A DNA stretch of 64,000 bases from Betaproteobacteria bacterium (GTDB lineage: Bacteria > Pseudomonadota > Gammaproteobacteria > Burkholderiales > SG8-39). Below are positions 46,310 through 54,751 of this stretch, in pieces (position 1 is the stretch's first letter; every line of letters begins with the position of its first letter). A program made the position numbers and the translations under genes. The stretch covers positions 62,001 to 126,000 of the forward strand of contig SCTY01000040.1 in assembly GCA_004297625.1 (NCBI GenBank), read 5' to 3'. The notes beneath the pieces were generated by a model, which saw only the letters and a program-made list of their open reading frames with translations, was not told the DNA's origin and did not search any database.

Positions 46310-47119
46310 CTATTCGCAGGATCGAAGAAAGTCCCTGACCAGGCGATTGAACTCGTCCGGCCGCTCCCAGTGCACGAACCTGCCCGCACCCGGTATCGGC
46401 TTCGCCTCCGCGAAGTTCTCCATGCCGGAGAGCATCCCGGGCTGGTCCGGGTAAGGGTCGTTCGCGCCGCATACGCCGAGAACCGGAACCCTGATCCGGC
46501 GAAACTGCGGAACGAGATCGGGCACCGACAGCGCGAACTCGAGCATGCCGCGCCGGTACTCCTCCAGCGGATGGGCGGCGAACATGCGGATGCATTGCTC
46601 GCGGACGGGCGAATCCACCGGGATCACGCGGTAAATGGTTCTGCCCCCTTCGCGGCGCAGGAACTCGATCAGCGCCTCTCTTCCCTCGCGCTCGAGAATA
46701 TCCGCGACCTGCGCGCTGTATCTTTCCCAGCGGTCGAAGTACAGCATCGCCTCGTGCATCTCGCTCCAGGCGACGATGACGAGACCCTTCACCCTGTCCG
46801 GATGCTGAATCGCGTAGTTCGCGGCGATGGTGGTGCCGAAGGCGACCGCGATGATGACCGGCCTGCGGATCCCGAAATGATCGATCAGCGCGGCGAGGTC
46901 GCGCGTCTGGTTCGTCAGGGAGAATCCGTATTCCTTCGCCGTGGTGCCGGCGTGCCCCCTGCGGTTGTAGGCAAGGCAGCGGTGATCGCGCGAGAACTCG
47001 GGCAGCTGATGCTCCCAGTACTCCAGGCCGTGGATCTCGCCGTGAATGAAGACGAGATCCTGCCCCTGTCCTATGAGCTCATAGCGGAAGCTGCAGTCGT
47101 TCGCGGTGACGAGCGGCAT
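46310..47119 (-). CDS. alpha/beta hydrolase-fold protein lacking catalytic Ser and His
   Basis: 269 residues from ATG 47119. The fold is clear (LVFIHGEIHGLEYWEHQLPE; acid site GANDPYPDQPG). At the nucleophile elbow, where GHSxGG is expected, it reads AVAFGTT, with Ala at position 93. The usual GAGHF near the end is GAGRFVHWE, with Arg at 247. Two of three catalytic positions are therefore replaced, although a different histidine follows three residues later. It may bind rather than hydrolyse, or use another chemistry. It is the first gene of a reverse set with the cyclase and amidase. Confidence 0.82.
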   Translation of the reverse strand: MPLVTANDCSFRYELIGQGQDLVFIHGEIHGLEYWEHQLPEFSRDHRCLAYNRRGHAGTTAKEYGFSLTNQTRDLAALIDHFGIRRPVIIAVAFGTTIAANYAIQHPDRVKGLVIVAWSEMHEAMLYFDRWERYSAQVADILEREGREALIEFLRREGGRTIYRVIPVDSPVREQCIRMFAAHPLEEYRRGMLEFALSVPDLVPQFRRIRVPVLGVCGANDPYPDQPGMLSGMENFAEAKPIPGAGRFVHWERPDEFNRLVRDFLRSCE

Positions 47120-47172
47120 AAGGGCGAGAAAGCCGGCGCGGCTACTATACCGGCAATCGCTCGTCGCGGGAC

Positions 47173-47213
47173 CGGAGCGGCTGTTGACACCGCTCCGCGC
47201 CCTGACATATCGT
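47173..47213 (+). promoter_or_regulatory. promoter with inverted repeat across the -35 box (ABC-hydantoinase operon)
   Basis: TTGACA (47184-47189) and TATCGT (47208-47213), spaced 18, form a sigma70-like promoter about 60 bases before the receptor gene. The -35 hexamer sits inside the nine-base spacer of a perfect eight-base inverted repeat CGGAGCGG / CCGCTCCG (47173-47180 and 47190-47197), which looks like an operator. Confidence 0.5.
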
Positions 47214-47271
47214 AAGAACGCATACAAAGAGCTGTTCTGCGGTTCACATACCGCGTCCTGAGGAGGAGAGC

Positions 47272-48225
47272 ATGGTTCGCTATCGCCGGGGTTTCCTGGC
47301 TGCCGCTGTTGCCGCGGGTCTTGCGCTCGCGAGCGGCACGCAGGTCTTCGCGCAAGACAAGATCAGGGTGGGGCTTCTTCCGTTCTCCGAATCGCTCGGC
47401 GCCGTGATCGCGGACAAGCAGGGTCTCTTCAAGCAGGAGGGCCTCGACGTCGAGCTGAGCAAGGTGGGGAGCGGCGCGCAAGCCGTGCCGGTCCTGCAGG
47501 CAGGGAAGCTCGAGATCGTGCTCAGCAACACTATTACCACCCTGCAGGCCATCGAGGCCGGGCTCGATGCCGTGATCGTGGCGCCGAGCGCAGTCGTGCG
47601 CAGCGCGCCCCCGGACACCACGAGCGCGGTCCTCGTGCGCAAGGGCGGCGACATCAAGACGCCGAAAGACCTCGAAGGCAAGCGTTTCGCCGTAAACGTG
47701 ATCAACAGCACCGCCTGGCTGTATGCCGTCGCTTTTCTCGACAAGCACGGGATCAGCCGCAGCAAGGTGCGCTTCGTGGAGGTGCCGTTTCCCCAGATGA
47801 ACGACCCGCTGATCAACGGCCAGCTCGATGCGATCGGCCAGGTGGAGCCGTTCCGCACCATCGCCGAAGGCACCGGCAAGGTCGATATCCTCGGCTGGAC
47901 CTATGTCGAGGTGCAGCCCAACGCCGACGTGACGCAGTACCTCGCGTTGCGCTCCTGGGTGGACAAGCACCGCAGCGCCGCGGTCAAGTTCGCGCGCGCG
48001 GTCATCCAGGGGTCCAAGTACCTGAACGAAAACGAGGCGGCTGCGCGCGAGGCCAACCTGCAGTTCACCAACCTGAACCCCGCCCTGAAAGACAAGGTCA
48101 TGCTGCCCCGTTTCGGCACCGAGGTGAGCGGAGCCGAGGTGCGCAAGACCATGGACCTGATGCTGAAGTACGGCCTGCTGAAGAAGCGCGTCGACGTCTC
48201 CAAGCACATCCTGAGGATGAAATAG
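47272..48225 (+). CDS. ABC transporter substrate-binding protein (NMT1/SsuA-like)
   Basis: 317 residues. A signal peptide (FLAAAVAAGLALASG, cleavage at VFAQDK) precedes a NMT1-like receptor: KIRVGLLPFSESLGAVIADK, VLQAGKLEIVLSNTIT and LEGKRFAVNVINSTAWLYAV. The family binds sulfonates, nitrate-like anions, pyrimidines and hydantoin-like compounds. As first gene of the ABC-hyuAB-isochorismatase operon, it is a candidate receptor for a cyclic imide or its carbamoyl product (inference). Confidence 0.9.
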   Translation: MVRYRRGFLAAAVAAGLALASGTQVFAQDKIRVGLLPFSESLGAVIADKQGLFKQEGLDVELSKVGSGAQAVPVLQAGKLEIVLSNTITTLQAIEAGLDAVIVAPSAVVRSAPPDTTSAVLVRKGGDIKTPKDLEGKRFAVNVINSTAWLYAVAFLDKHGISRSKVRFVEVPFPQMNDPLINGQLDAIGQVEPFRTIAEGTGKVDILGWTYVEVQPNADVTQYLALRSWVDKHRSAAVKFARAVIQGSKYLNENEAAAREANLQFTNLNPALKDKVMLPRFGTEVSGAEVRKTMDLMLKYGLLKKRVDVSKHILRMK

Positions 48226-48232
48226 CAGGACG

Positions 48233-49048
48233 GTGACGAGCTCCACGGCGGCCTACCTGTGCGCCCGCGGCGTGCGCAAGGCCTATGCGGCCCCGGGCGG
48301 CAGCACGGTCGCGCTGTCGGGCGTTGACGTCGACATCGAGCGCGGGACCTTCGTTTCCATCATCGGCCCCTCGGGCTGCGGAAAATCGACCCTCCTGCAA
48401 ATCATCGCCGGCCTCGTTCCGGCGAGCGGCGGCGAGATTTTTCTCAACGGGCGCAAGGTCGAGGAGCCGCCGCCCCCGGTCATTTACGTGTTTCAGCAGT
48501 ACCAGCGGTCGCTGTTTCCGTGGAAGACGGTCCAGCGCAACGTGGCCTACGGGCTCGAGAACCGGGGAGCGTACGACGCGGCGGAAATCGAGAGGCGCAC
48601 GCGCGAATTGATCCGGCTCGTGAAGCTCTCCGGTTTCGAGAACCATTATCCCTGGCAGCTTTCGGGCGGAATGCAGCAAAGGGTCGCGATCGCGCGCGCC
48701 CTGGTGTGCCGGCCGGACGTCCTGCTCATGGACGAGCCGTTCAGCTCGGTGGACGCGCTCACCCGGGCCGGGCTGCAGGAGCTGCTGCTCCAGCTCTGGC
48801 GCGAGCTCAAGTTCACCGTCGTGTTCGTCACGCACGACGTCGACGAAGCGATCTACCTGTCGACGAGGGTCGTGGCGCTGAGCCGCGCGCCCGCGCGCGT
48901 GGCGGTCGACATCGCCATCGACCTCCCGCATCCGCGCGACCAGATCGCGACGCGCGAGCTGCCGCGCTACCTCGAATATCGCCACCGCCTGCTCGCGCAG
49001 CTCTTCGCCGAGGAAGGTCTCGAGTCGACGGCGCGGGCTGCGGCATGA
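48233..49048 (+). CDS. ABC transporter ATPase (SsuB/TauB-like)
   Basis: 271 residues from GTG 48233. Motifs are complete: Walker A GPSGCGKSTLLQIIAG, Q-loop VFQQYQRSLFPW, signature LSGGMQQRVAIARAL, Walker B VLLMDEPFSSVD and switch VTHD. It overlaps the permease gene by ATGA. Confidence 0.92.
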   Translation: MTSSTAAYLCARGVRKAYAAPGGSTVALSGVDVDIERGTFVSIIGPSGCGKSTLLQIIAGLVPASGGEIFLNGRKVEEPPPPVIYVFQQYQRSLFPWKTVQRNVAYGLENRGAYDAAEIERRTRELIRLVKLSGFENHYPWQLSGGMQQRVAIARALVCRPDVLLMDEPFSSVDALTRAGLQELLLQLWRELKFTVVFVTHDVDEAIYLSTRVVALSRAPARVAVDIAIDLPHPRDQIATRELPRYLEYRHRLLAQLFAEEGLESTARAAA

Positions 49049-49839
49049 CGGATTCGCAACGCGTGGTTTTCTGGCGCAGCCGCTGGCTGGGCGTCGCCTT
49101 CATCGCCGCCATCCTCGCGGTCTGGGAAATCGCCTCGGCCTCCGGCATGGTGCCGTCGCTGTCCTTCCCGCGCGTCAGCGCCATCCTCGTCACCTGGTGG
49201 GAGATCCTGCGCTCCGGCGAGCTGCTGCGCGAGCTCCTTCCCAGCCTGCTTCGCATGTTCGGCGGCTACCTGGTCGGGGCCGCGCTCGGGGTGCTGATCG
49301 GCTTGCTGATGGGCTCGCTGCGCACCGTGTATTACCTCCTGGAGCCGATCACCGAGGTGCTGCGCCCGATTCCCAGCCCCGCTTATATCCCGATCGTCAT
49401 CCTGTTCCTCGGCATCGACGACGAGATGAAGATATTCATGATCGCCTTCGCCTCCTTCTTCCCGGTGCTTCTCAATACTTACAGCGGCGTGCGCGCGGTC
49501 GATCCGGTCCAGGTGCAGACGGCGCGCACGTTCGGCGTGAAGGGCCGCAAGCTTCTTTGGCAGATCGTGCTGCCCTCCGCCGCGCCCTTTATCTTCACCG
49601 GCATGCGGATCAGCCTGGCGGTGGCGCTGATCGTGATGGTCATCAGCGAGATGGTGGCGGCGAGCAACGGCATCGGCTATTTCATTCTCGCCGCGCAGCG
49701 CGGCTTCAAGATCCAGGAGATGTACGCCGGAGTCTTCACCCTCGCCGTCGTCGGCTATAGCTTCAACCGCCTGTTCCTGCTGATCGAGAACCAGGTCCTC
49801 GCCTGGCACTACGGCCACACGCAGCAGCAGCGCAACTGA
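49045..49839 (+). CDS. ABC transporter permease (SsuC/TauC-like)
   Basis: 264 residues from ATG 49045, overlapping the ATPase stop. About six helices; the coupling loop TARTFGVKGRKLLWQIVLPS and LAVALIVMVISEMVAASNGI are typical. Only one permease gene is present here, unlike the paired permeases at 25433-26977. Confidence 0.9.
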   Translation: MTDSQRVVFWRSRWLGVAFIAAILAVWEIASASGMVPSLSFPRVSAILVTWWEILRSGELLRELLPSLLRMFGGYLVGAALGVLIGLLMGSLRTVYYLLEPITEVLRPIPSPAYIPIVILFLGIDDEMKIFMIAFASFFPVLLNTYSGVRAVDPVQVQTARTFGVKGRKLLWQIVLPSAAPFIFTGMRISLAVALIVMVISEMVAASNGIGYFILAAQRGFKIQEMYAGVFTLAVVGYSFNRLFLLIENQVLAWHYGHTQQQRN

Positions 49840-49851
49840 GGCGGCGAAACG

Positions 49852-51975
49852 TTGGACACCGGGTTTGTCGTTGCAGTCGATGTCGGAGGCACATGCACCG
49901 ACTGCGTCGTATTCCGGCCGGGCGAGCCCTTGCGGATCGGCAAGAGCCTCTCCACGCCGCCTGATTTTGCGCACGGCGTGATGGACGCGGTTCGCTCCGC
50001 CGCGCTCTCGATGGGACTCGAGCTGGAGGCCTTGCTGGGCGAGACGGCGTTGTTTCTTCACGGCTCGACGGTGGTCGACAATGCGCTCCTCACCAAAGAG
50101 GGAGCGCCGACAGGCCTTGTCACCACCGCCGGCTTCGAAGACACGCTGTTGATGACCCGCGGCGCCTACGGGCGCTGGTCCGGGCAGCCCGAGGAAGTCA
50201 TCAAGCACCCCGTGGCCACCGACCGGCCCTCGCCCCTGGTGCCGCGCACGCGAATCTTCGGCGTGAGGGAGCGGGTCGACAAGAACGGAGAAGTGCTCGA
50301 GACGCTCGACGAGCCGTCGGTGGAAGCGGCGGTTGGCGCGTTACTGCGCCAAGGCGTGCGCGCCGTCGCCGTGTGCCTGCTGTGGTCGTTCCGCAACCCG
50401 GCGCACGAGCGTCGCGTGAGGGAGATCATCCGCCGGATGGATGCGACGGTGGAAGTATCGATCTCCTCGGAGGTCGCCCCGGTGCCCGGCGAATACGAGC
50501 GCAGCTCGACCACCGTCATCAATGCCTATGCCGCGGGCGTGACGCGGGCCTACCTCGAGGAGCTGAGCAAGCTCCTGTCGCGCGCGCGATATGGCGGCGA
50601 GCTGCTTGTCATGCAGGGCTATGGCGGCCTGGTACCTGTCGCCGAAGCGGCGAAGCGCCCGGTCGGCATGATCGAGTGCGGGCCCGCGGCCGGCATGATA
50701 GGCGCACGTTTCCTGGGCGACGTACTGGGCGACGCGGACATCATTGCCGCCGACATGGGCGGCACCACGTTCAAGGTCGGCGTCATCTCCGGCGGAGAGC
50801 TCGATTACGCGCGCGAGCCCCTGGTCGATCGCTATCACTACATCGCTGCAAAGCTCGAGCTCGTCTCCATCGGCGCGGGCGGCGGCAGCATCGTGACGAT
50901 AGAGCCCCATACCCGGCGTCCCAAGGTCGGACCGCGCAGCGCAGGCTCGCGTCCCGGCCCGGTGTGCTACGGCCGCGGTGGCGCGGAGCCGACGCTGACC
51001 GACGTCGCCGCCATAATCGGCTACATGGATCCGCGCACGTTTCTCGGCGGCGCGCTTCCCCTGGATATCGAAGCGGCGCGCCGCGTGTTCGAGCACAAGG
51101 TCGCGCGGCCGCTCGGCATGGAAGTGGAAGAAGCGGCGATAGGCATCTACCGCATCGCTTGCGCGCAATTGTCCGATCTGGTGCGCAGCGTGACCGTGGA
51201 ACGGGGCCTCGATCCGCGCGAGTTCGTATTGCACGCGTTCGGCGGCAGCTGCGGGCTGTTCGCGGGGGCATTCGCGCGCGAGCTCGGCATCGAGCGCGTG
51301 CTCATCCCTTTCACCGCCTCGGTGAACTGCGCGTTCGGCATGGTGACCGCGGACGTCGTGCACAACTACGCGGTGGTTCAGCCCGTGGCTGCACCGGTAG
51401 CCGCCGAATCGATCAACGGCATCCTCCAGCCCATGGCCGAGCAGGCGCTGCGCCAGCTTGCCGCCGAAGGATTTGCGCCGGAGGCAGTGCGGCTGAAATG
51501 GGCGGTGGACCTGCGCTACCGGAGGCAGGTGCACCAAGTGACGACGCCGCTGCGCCTCAGCGGGTCCGCCGTATCCGGCTTGCCCGTAACCGAGGAGGCA
51601 GCCCAGAGGCTGCTCAACGACTTCGAGCAGCTCTACGAGATGCGCTACGGGCGCGGTTCGGCGTTTCGCGCCGCGGGCATCGAGCTCGTGACTTTCCGCC
51701 TCACGGCGAGCGGCTTGATGCGCCGCCCCGACAGCCGGCCCGAGCCGTCAGGCAGCGAGGACGCGACCGCGGCGCAGATGGGCGAGCGCGCCATTTTCGT
51801 GGAAAGCGCCAGCGGCTTGCGCCCGGCTCGCACCTACGACTTTGCGCGTCTGCGGCCGGGGAATCGCGTCCCCGGTCCGGCGGTCGTGCACTCGGCGATC
51901 ACCACCCTGGTCGTCCCCGCGGGGCAGCGCGCGCACATGGACGGCTACCGCAATCTCGTGCTTACTGCCGGCTGA
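49852..51975 (+). CDS. hyuA: hydantoinase/oxoprolinase A subunit
   Basis: 707 residues from TTG 49852, 12 bases after the permease. The ATP-binding fold is visible as AVDVGGTCTDCVVF (residues ~8-21) and ADMGGTTFKVGVIS. GAGGGSIVTIEPHTRRPKVG and RGGAEPTLTDVAAIIGYMD follow. It pairs with the next gene as an ATP-dependent cyclic-amide-opening enzyme. It is only distantly similar to the HyuA at 12813, so these are separate systems, not a recent duplication. Confidence 0.9.
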   Translation: MDTGFVVAVDVGGTCTDCVVFRPGEPLRIGKSLSTPPDFAHGVMDAVRSAALSMGLELEALLGETALFLHGSTVVDNALLTKEGAPTGLVTTAGFEDTLLMTRGAYGRWSGQPEEVIKHPVATDRPSPLVPRTRIFGVRERVDKNGEVLETLDEPSVEAAVGALLRQGVRAVAVCLLWSFRNPAHERRVREIIRRMDATVEVSISSEVAPVPGEYERSSTTVINAYAAGVTRAYLEELSKLLSRARYGGELLVMQGYGGLVPVAEAAKRPVGMIECGPAAGMIGARFLGDVLGDADIIAADMGGTTFKVGVISGGELDYAREPLVDRYHYIAAKLELVSIGAGGGSIVTIEPHTRRPKVGPRSAGSRPGPVCYGRGGAEPTLTDVAAIIGYMDPRTFLGGALPLDIEAARRVFEHKVARPLGMEVEEAAIGIYRIACAQLSDLVRSVTVERGLDPREFVLHAFGGSCGLFAGAFARELGIERVLIPFTASVNCAFGMVTADVVHNYAVVQPVAAPVAAESINGILQPMAEQALRQLAAEGFAPEAVRLKWAVDLRYRRQVHQVTTPLRLSGSAVSGLPVTEEAAQRLLNDFEQLYEMRYGRGSAFRAAGIELVTFRLTASGLMRRPDSRPEPSGSEDATAAQMGERAIFVESASGLRPARTYDFARLRPGNRVPGPAVVHSAITTLVVPAGQRAHMDGYRNLVLTAG

Positions 51976-51983
51976 CCATCGCC

Positions 51984-54005
51984 ATGGATCCCGTCACTTT
52001 CGAAATCATCCGCCACCGGCTGTTCCGCGTCGTAGAAGAGGCGGTCATTACCCTGAAGAACGTGTCGGGGAGCCCGACCACGAACGAGGGTCACGACCTG
52101 ATGGTTTCGCTCTATACGGCGTCCGGCGGCCTGCTGATGGGCGGGGTCGGCTTTCTGCATCACCTCAGCAGCGCGTCCGAGGCCTGCAAGGCGATCATCC
52201 GCCGCTTCGGCGCGTCGGTCTCCGCCGGGGACGTTTACTTGCTGAACGATCCGTATACGGCGGCGCTGCATACCTCGGACGTATACCTGATCGCACCGAT
52301 CCACTACCAGGGCGAGCGGGTCGCCTGGTCGGCGTGCTTCGTGCACGTCAACGATATCGGGGCGATGAATCCCGGCGGCTTCTCTCCGGAGGCGCGCGAC
52401 ATATTCCACGAGGGGTTTTCCTCGCCCGGCTTGCGTATCGTGCAGCGCGGTGAATTGTGCGAGGACGTGCTCGATACGCTGCTCAACATGGTGCGCTCCC
52501 CGGAGATGGTGGGCCTCGACCTGCGCTCCATGATCGCCTGCAATCACGTGGCGGCCGAACGCATGTGCGCGCTTCTCGATCGTTACGGCGCGCCGGCGCT
52601 GGCGGAAGTCGGCAACACGCTCATCGAGCAGTCCGAGCAGCTGCTGCGCCAACGACTCTCGGAGCTGCCCAACGGCCGCTGGCACGCGCGCCAGTACATG
52701 GACGTCGAGGGCAAGCCGGTCACGATCCAGCTCGCGATGACGAAGAAGGGCGATGCGCTGGTATTCGATTTCACGGGCTCGAGCCCGCAGCTCGACCGCG
52801 GGGTCAACTGCACCCGCTGGGCCACCTGGGGCGGGCTGCTTGCGCCGCTGTATCCGACGCTGTGCAACGACATGACGTGGAACGAGGGCATCCTGCGGCC
52901 GGTCAGCATGATCGCCCCCGAAGGCACGGTGGTGAACTGCGTGCGTCCCGCTCCCGTATCGATCGCCACCACGGCAGCCGTGCAGGCGGTCAACAATGCT
53001 TCGCTGCTTTGTATTTCCAAGATGCTGGCCGCGAGCCCCGACTACGCGTCCGAGGCGACCGCCGTATGGCACGGAAGCCATCTGTGCCTCTACCTCTTCT
53101 GCCGGAACGCGCGCGGCGATACCGTCATCGGCTCGACGACGGAAACGTTCGCCGGCTCGGGCGGAGCGCGCTGGCAGCGCGACGGCATGGACGTCGGCGG
53201 CGAAATCCCGAACCCGATATCCCGCATGGCCAACGTCGAGACCAACGAAGCGATGTTTCCGATCCGCTACCTGTTTCGCCGGCGCATGCGCGATTCGGGA
53301 GGCGCGGGCGAGTTCCGCGGCGGCACGGGCGGCGAATACGCGATCGTGCCGCACGGCGCCCTGGAGGACACCGTGGGCTTCGTGGTGAGCGGCAAAGGTG
53401 TCGAGTTTCCGATGGGACACGGCCTGGGCGGCGGATACCCGGGGGCTCCCGGGCGCTATGTCATCGTGCGCGGCGGGGGCGATGGTCCAGGGGCGCCGCT
53501 CGCGCTGGAGGAGATGGCCGATGCGCGCCAAGAGGTTAACTGGGGCGTGTACTCACTGCGAGGCAAGGACGTGCTCTACGTGCGCTGGAACGGCGCCGGC
53601 GGTATCGGCGATCCGATGCGGCGCGCGCCGGAAGCGGTGGCCGCCGATGTGCGCGAAGGCGTGGTTTCCGTGGAAGCCGCGCGCAAGCTTTACGGCGTTG
53701 CACTGACCCCCGCGCTCGAGGTCGACGCGGCCGCCACGCAGGCGTTGCGCCGCGGGCGCTGCAACGGCTCGTCGCAGCGCTCGAAAACCATGCTGCCCCG
53801 GACATGCCGCTCGTGCGGCTATAGCGAACCGGCGGGTAATTTCCGCATCGTTGAGCGCCTCATGCGCGAGCTGGGCTCTGTTTACACTACAGGGGCGCAT
53901 ACCCTGCTGCGCGAAGTGAGGTGTCCCGCCTGCGGCGAGGCGATCGATGCCCAGGTCGCAGCCCGGGGAGACCCGCCGATCATTGACGAGGTGAGCCAGA
54001 CATGA
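51984..54005 (+). CDS. hyuB: hydantoinase/oxoprolinase B subunit with cysteine-rich C-terminal tail
   Basis: 673 residues from ATG 51984. The HyuB start DPVTFEIIRHRLFRVVEEAV and DVYLLNDPYTAALHTSDVYL are typical, and the C-terminal part contains GGAGEFRGGTGGEYAIVPHG. After the usual end (~residue 590) it carries about 80 extra residues with two pairs CxxC: C608/C611 and C647/C650. That resembles a zinc-ribbon, as in acetone-carboxylase gamma-type subunits. It overlaps the isochorismatase gene by four bases. Confidence 0.88.
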   Translation: MDPVTFEIIRHRLFRVVEEAVITLKNVSGSPTTNEGHDLMVSLYTASGGLLMGGVGFLHHLSSASEACKAIIRRFGASVSAGDVYLLNDPYTAALHTSDVYLIAPIHYQGERVAWSACFVHVNDIGAMNPGGFSPEARDIFHEGFSSPGLRIVQRGELCEDVLDTLLNMVRSPEMVGLDLRSMIACNHVAAERMCALLDRYGAPALAEVGNTLIEQSEQLLRQRLSELPNGRWHARQYMDVEGKPVTIQLAMTKKGDALVFDFTGSSPQLDRGVNCTRWATWGGLLAPLYPTLCNDMTWNEGILRPVSMIAPEGTVVNCVRPAPVSIATTAAVQAVNNASLLCISKMLAASPDYASEATAVWHGSHLCLYLFCRNARGDTVIGSTTETFAGSGGARWQRDGMDVGGEIPNPISRMANVETNEAMFPIRYLFRRRMRDSGGAGEFRGGTGGEYAIVPHGALEDTVGFVVSGKGVEFPMGHGLGGGYPGAPGRYVIVRGGGDGPGAPLALEEMADARQEVNWGVYSLRGKDVLYVRWNGAGGIGDPMRRAPEAVAADVREGVVSVEAARKLYGVALTPALEVDAAATQALRRGRCNGSSQRSKTMLPRTCRSCGYSEPAGNFRIVERLMRELGSVYTTGAHTLLREVRCPACGEAIDAQVAARGDPPIIDEVSQT

Positions 54006-54751
54006 ACGCCGTGCTTTCGGACAAAACCAGATACGTCCCCGCGCCGCCGGGGGAATCGCCCACCGTCGTCGTGGCGGCCACTCCGGAACCGCTCGAGCTG
54101 CCGCTGCGCAAGACCGCCGTCATTGTGGTCGACATGCAGAACGCTTACGCATCGCCGGGCGGCTATCGGCATCTCGCCGGCAAGGACGTCGGACCGGCGC
54201 GCCTCGTGATCGACAACGCCAAGACAGTGCTCGCGAGCGCCCGCCGCGCCGGCGTCAGCGTCGTGTATCTGCAGAACGGCTGGGATGCCGCCCTGAAGAC
54301 CGCGGGCGGTCCGCAATCTCCGAACTGGTACAAGTCGAACCCGCTCAAGCTGATGCGCGAGCGCCCCGAGCTCGCCGGGAAGATCCTCACGCACGGCTCC
54401 TGGGACTACGAGTTCGTCGCCGGCCTGGAGCCGGCAGAAGGCGATTTCATCGTGCCGAAGGCCCGCTACAGCGGCTTTTGCGGGACCGACCTCGACAACA
54501 TCCTGCGCGCGCGCTCGATTCGCTATCTTGTCTTCATCGGCATTGCGTCGAACGTCTGCGTCGAATCCACGCTGCGCGACGCGTATTTCCGCGAGTACTT
54601 CTGCCTGTTCGTGCGCGACGCCGCGCAGCAGTCGGGCCCGGCCTTCATCCAGGACGCGGTGGTTTACAACGTAGAGACCTTCCTTGGCTGGGTCACCGAG
54701 ACGAGCGCGCTTTGCGGCGCGCTCGATGGCGCAGCGCGTTCCGGCGACTGA
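54002..54751 (+). CDS. isochorismatase-fold cysteine amidohydrolase (RutB/N-carbamoylsarcosine-amidase-like)
   Basis: 249 residues. The Asp-Lys-Cys triad is complete: VVDMQNAYA, VPKARYSGFCGT and NVCVESTLRD. The segment GIASNVCVESTLRDAYFREY is strikingly like RutB and N-carbamoylsarcosine amidases, which remove carbamoyl groups from ureido products. In known creatinine/N-methylhydantoin routes, a HyuAB-type enzyme makes N-carbamoylsarcosine, then an isochorismatase-fold amidase cleaves it; this operon carries both steps. Its end overlaps the convergent DLH gene by 59 bases. Confidence 0.9.
   Translation: MNAVLSDKTRYVPAPPGESPTVVVAATPEPLELPLRKTAVIVVDMQNAYASPGGYRHLAGKDVGPARLVIDNAKTVLASARRAGVSVVYLQNGWDAALKTAGGPQSPNWYKSNPLKLMRERPELAGKILTHGSWDYEFVAGLEPAEGDFIVPKARYSGFCGTDLDNILRARSIRYLVFIGIASNVCVESTLRDAYFREYFCLFVRDAAQQSGPAFIQDAVVYNVETFLGWVTETSALCGALDGAARSGD

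Noticed and set aside
51945..53531. A 528-codon reverse frame antisense to the second HyuB
   Set aside because: The forward strand is a clear HyuB; the reverse reading has shadow composition and no start site.
13000..54000. The two hydantoinase AB pairs as a recent duplication
   Set aside because: They differ in length, motif wording, start type and the cysteine tail, and the transporters are of different classes.
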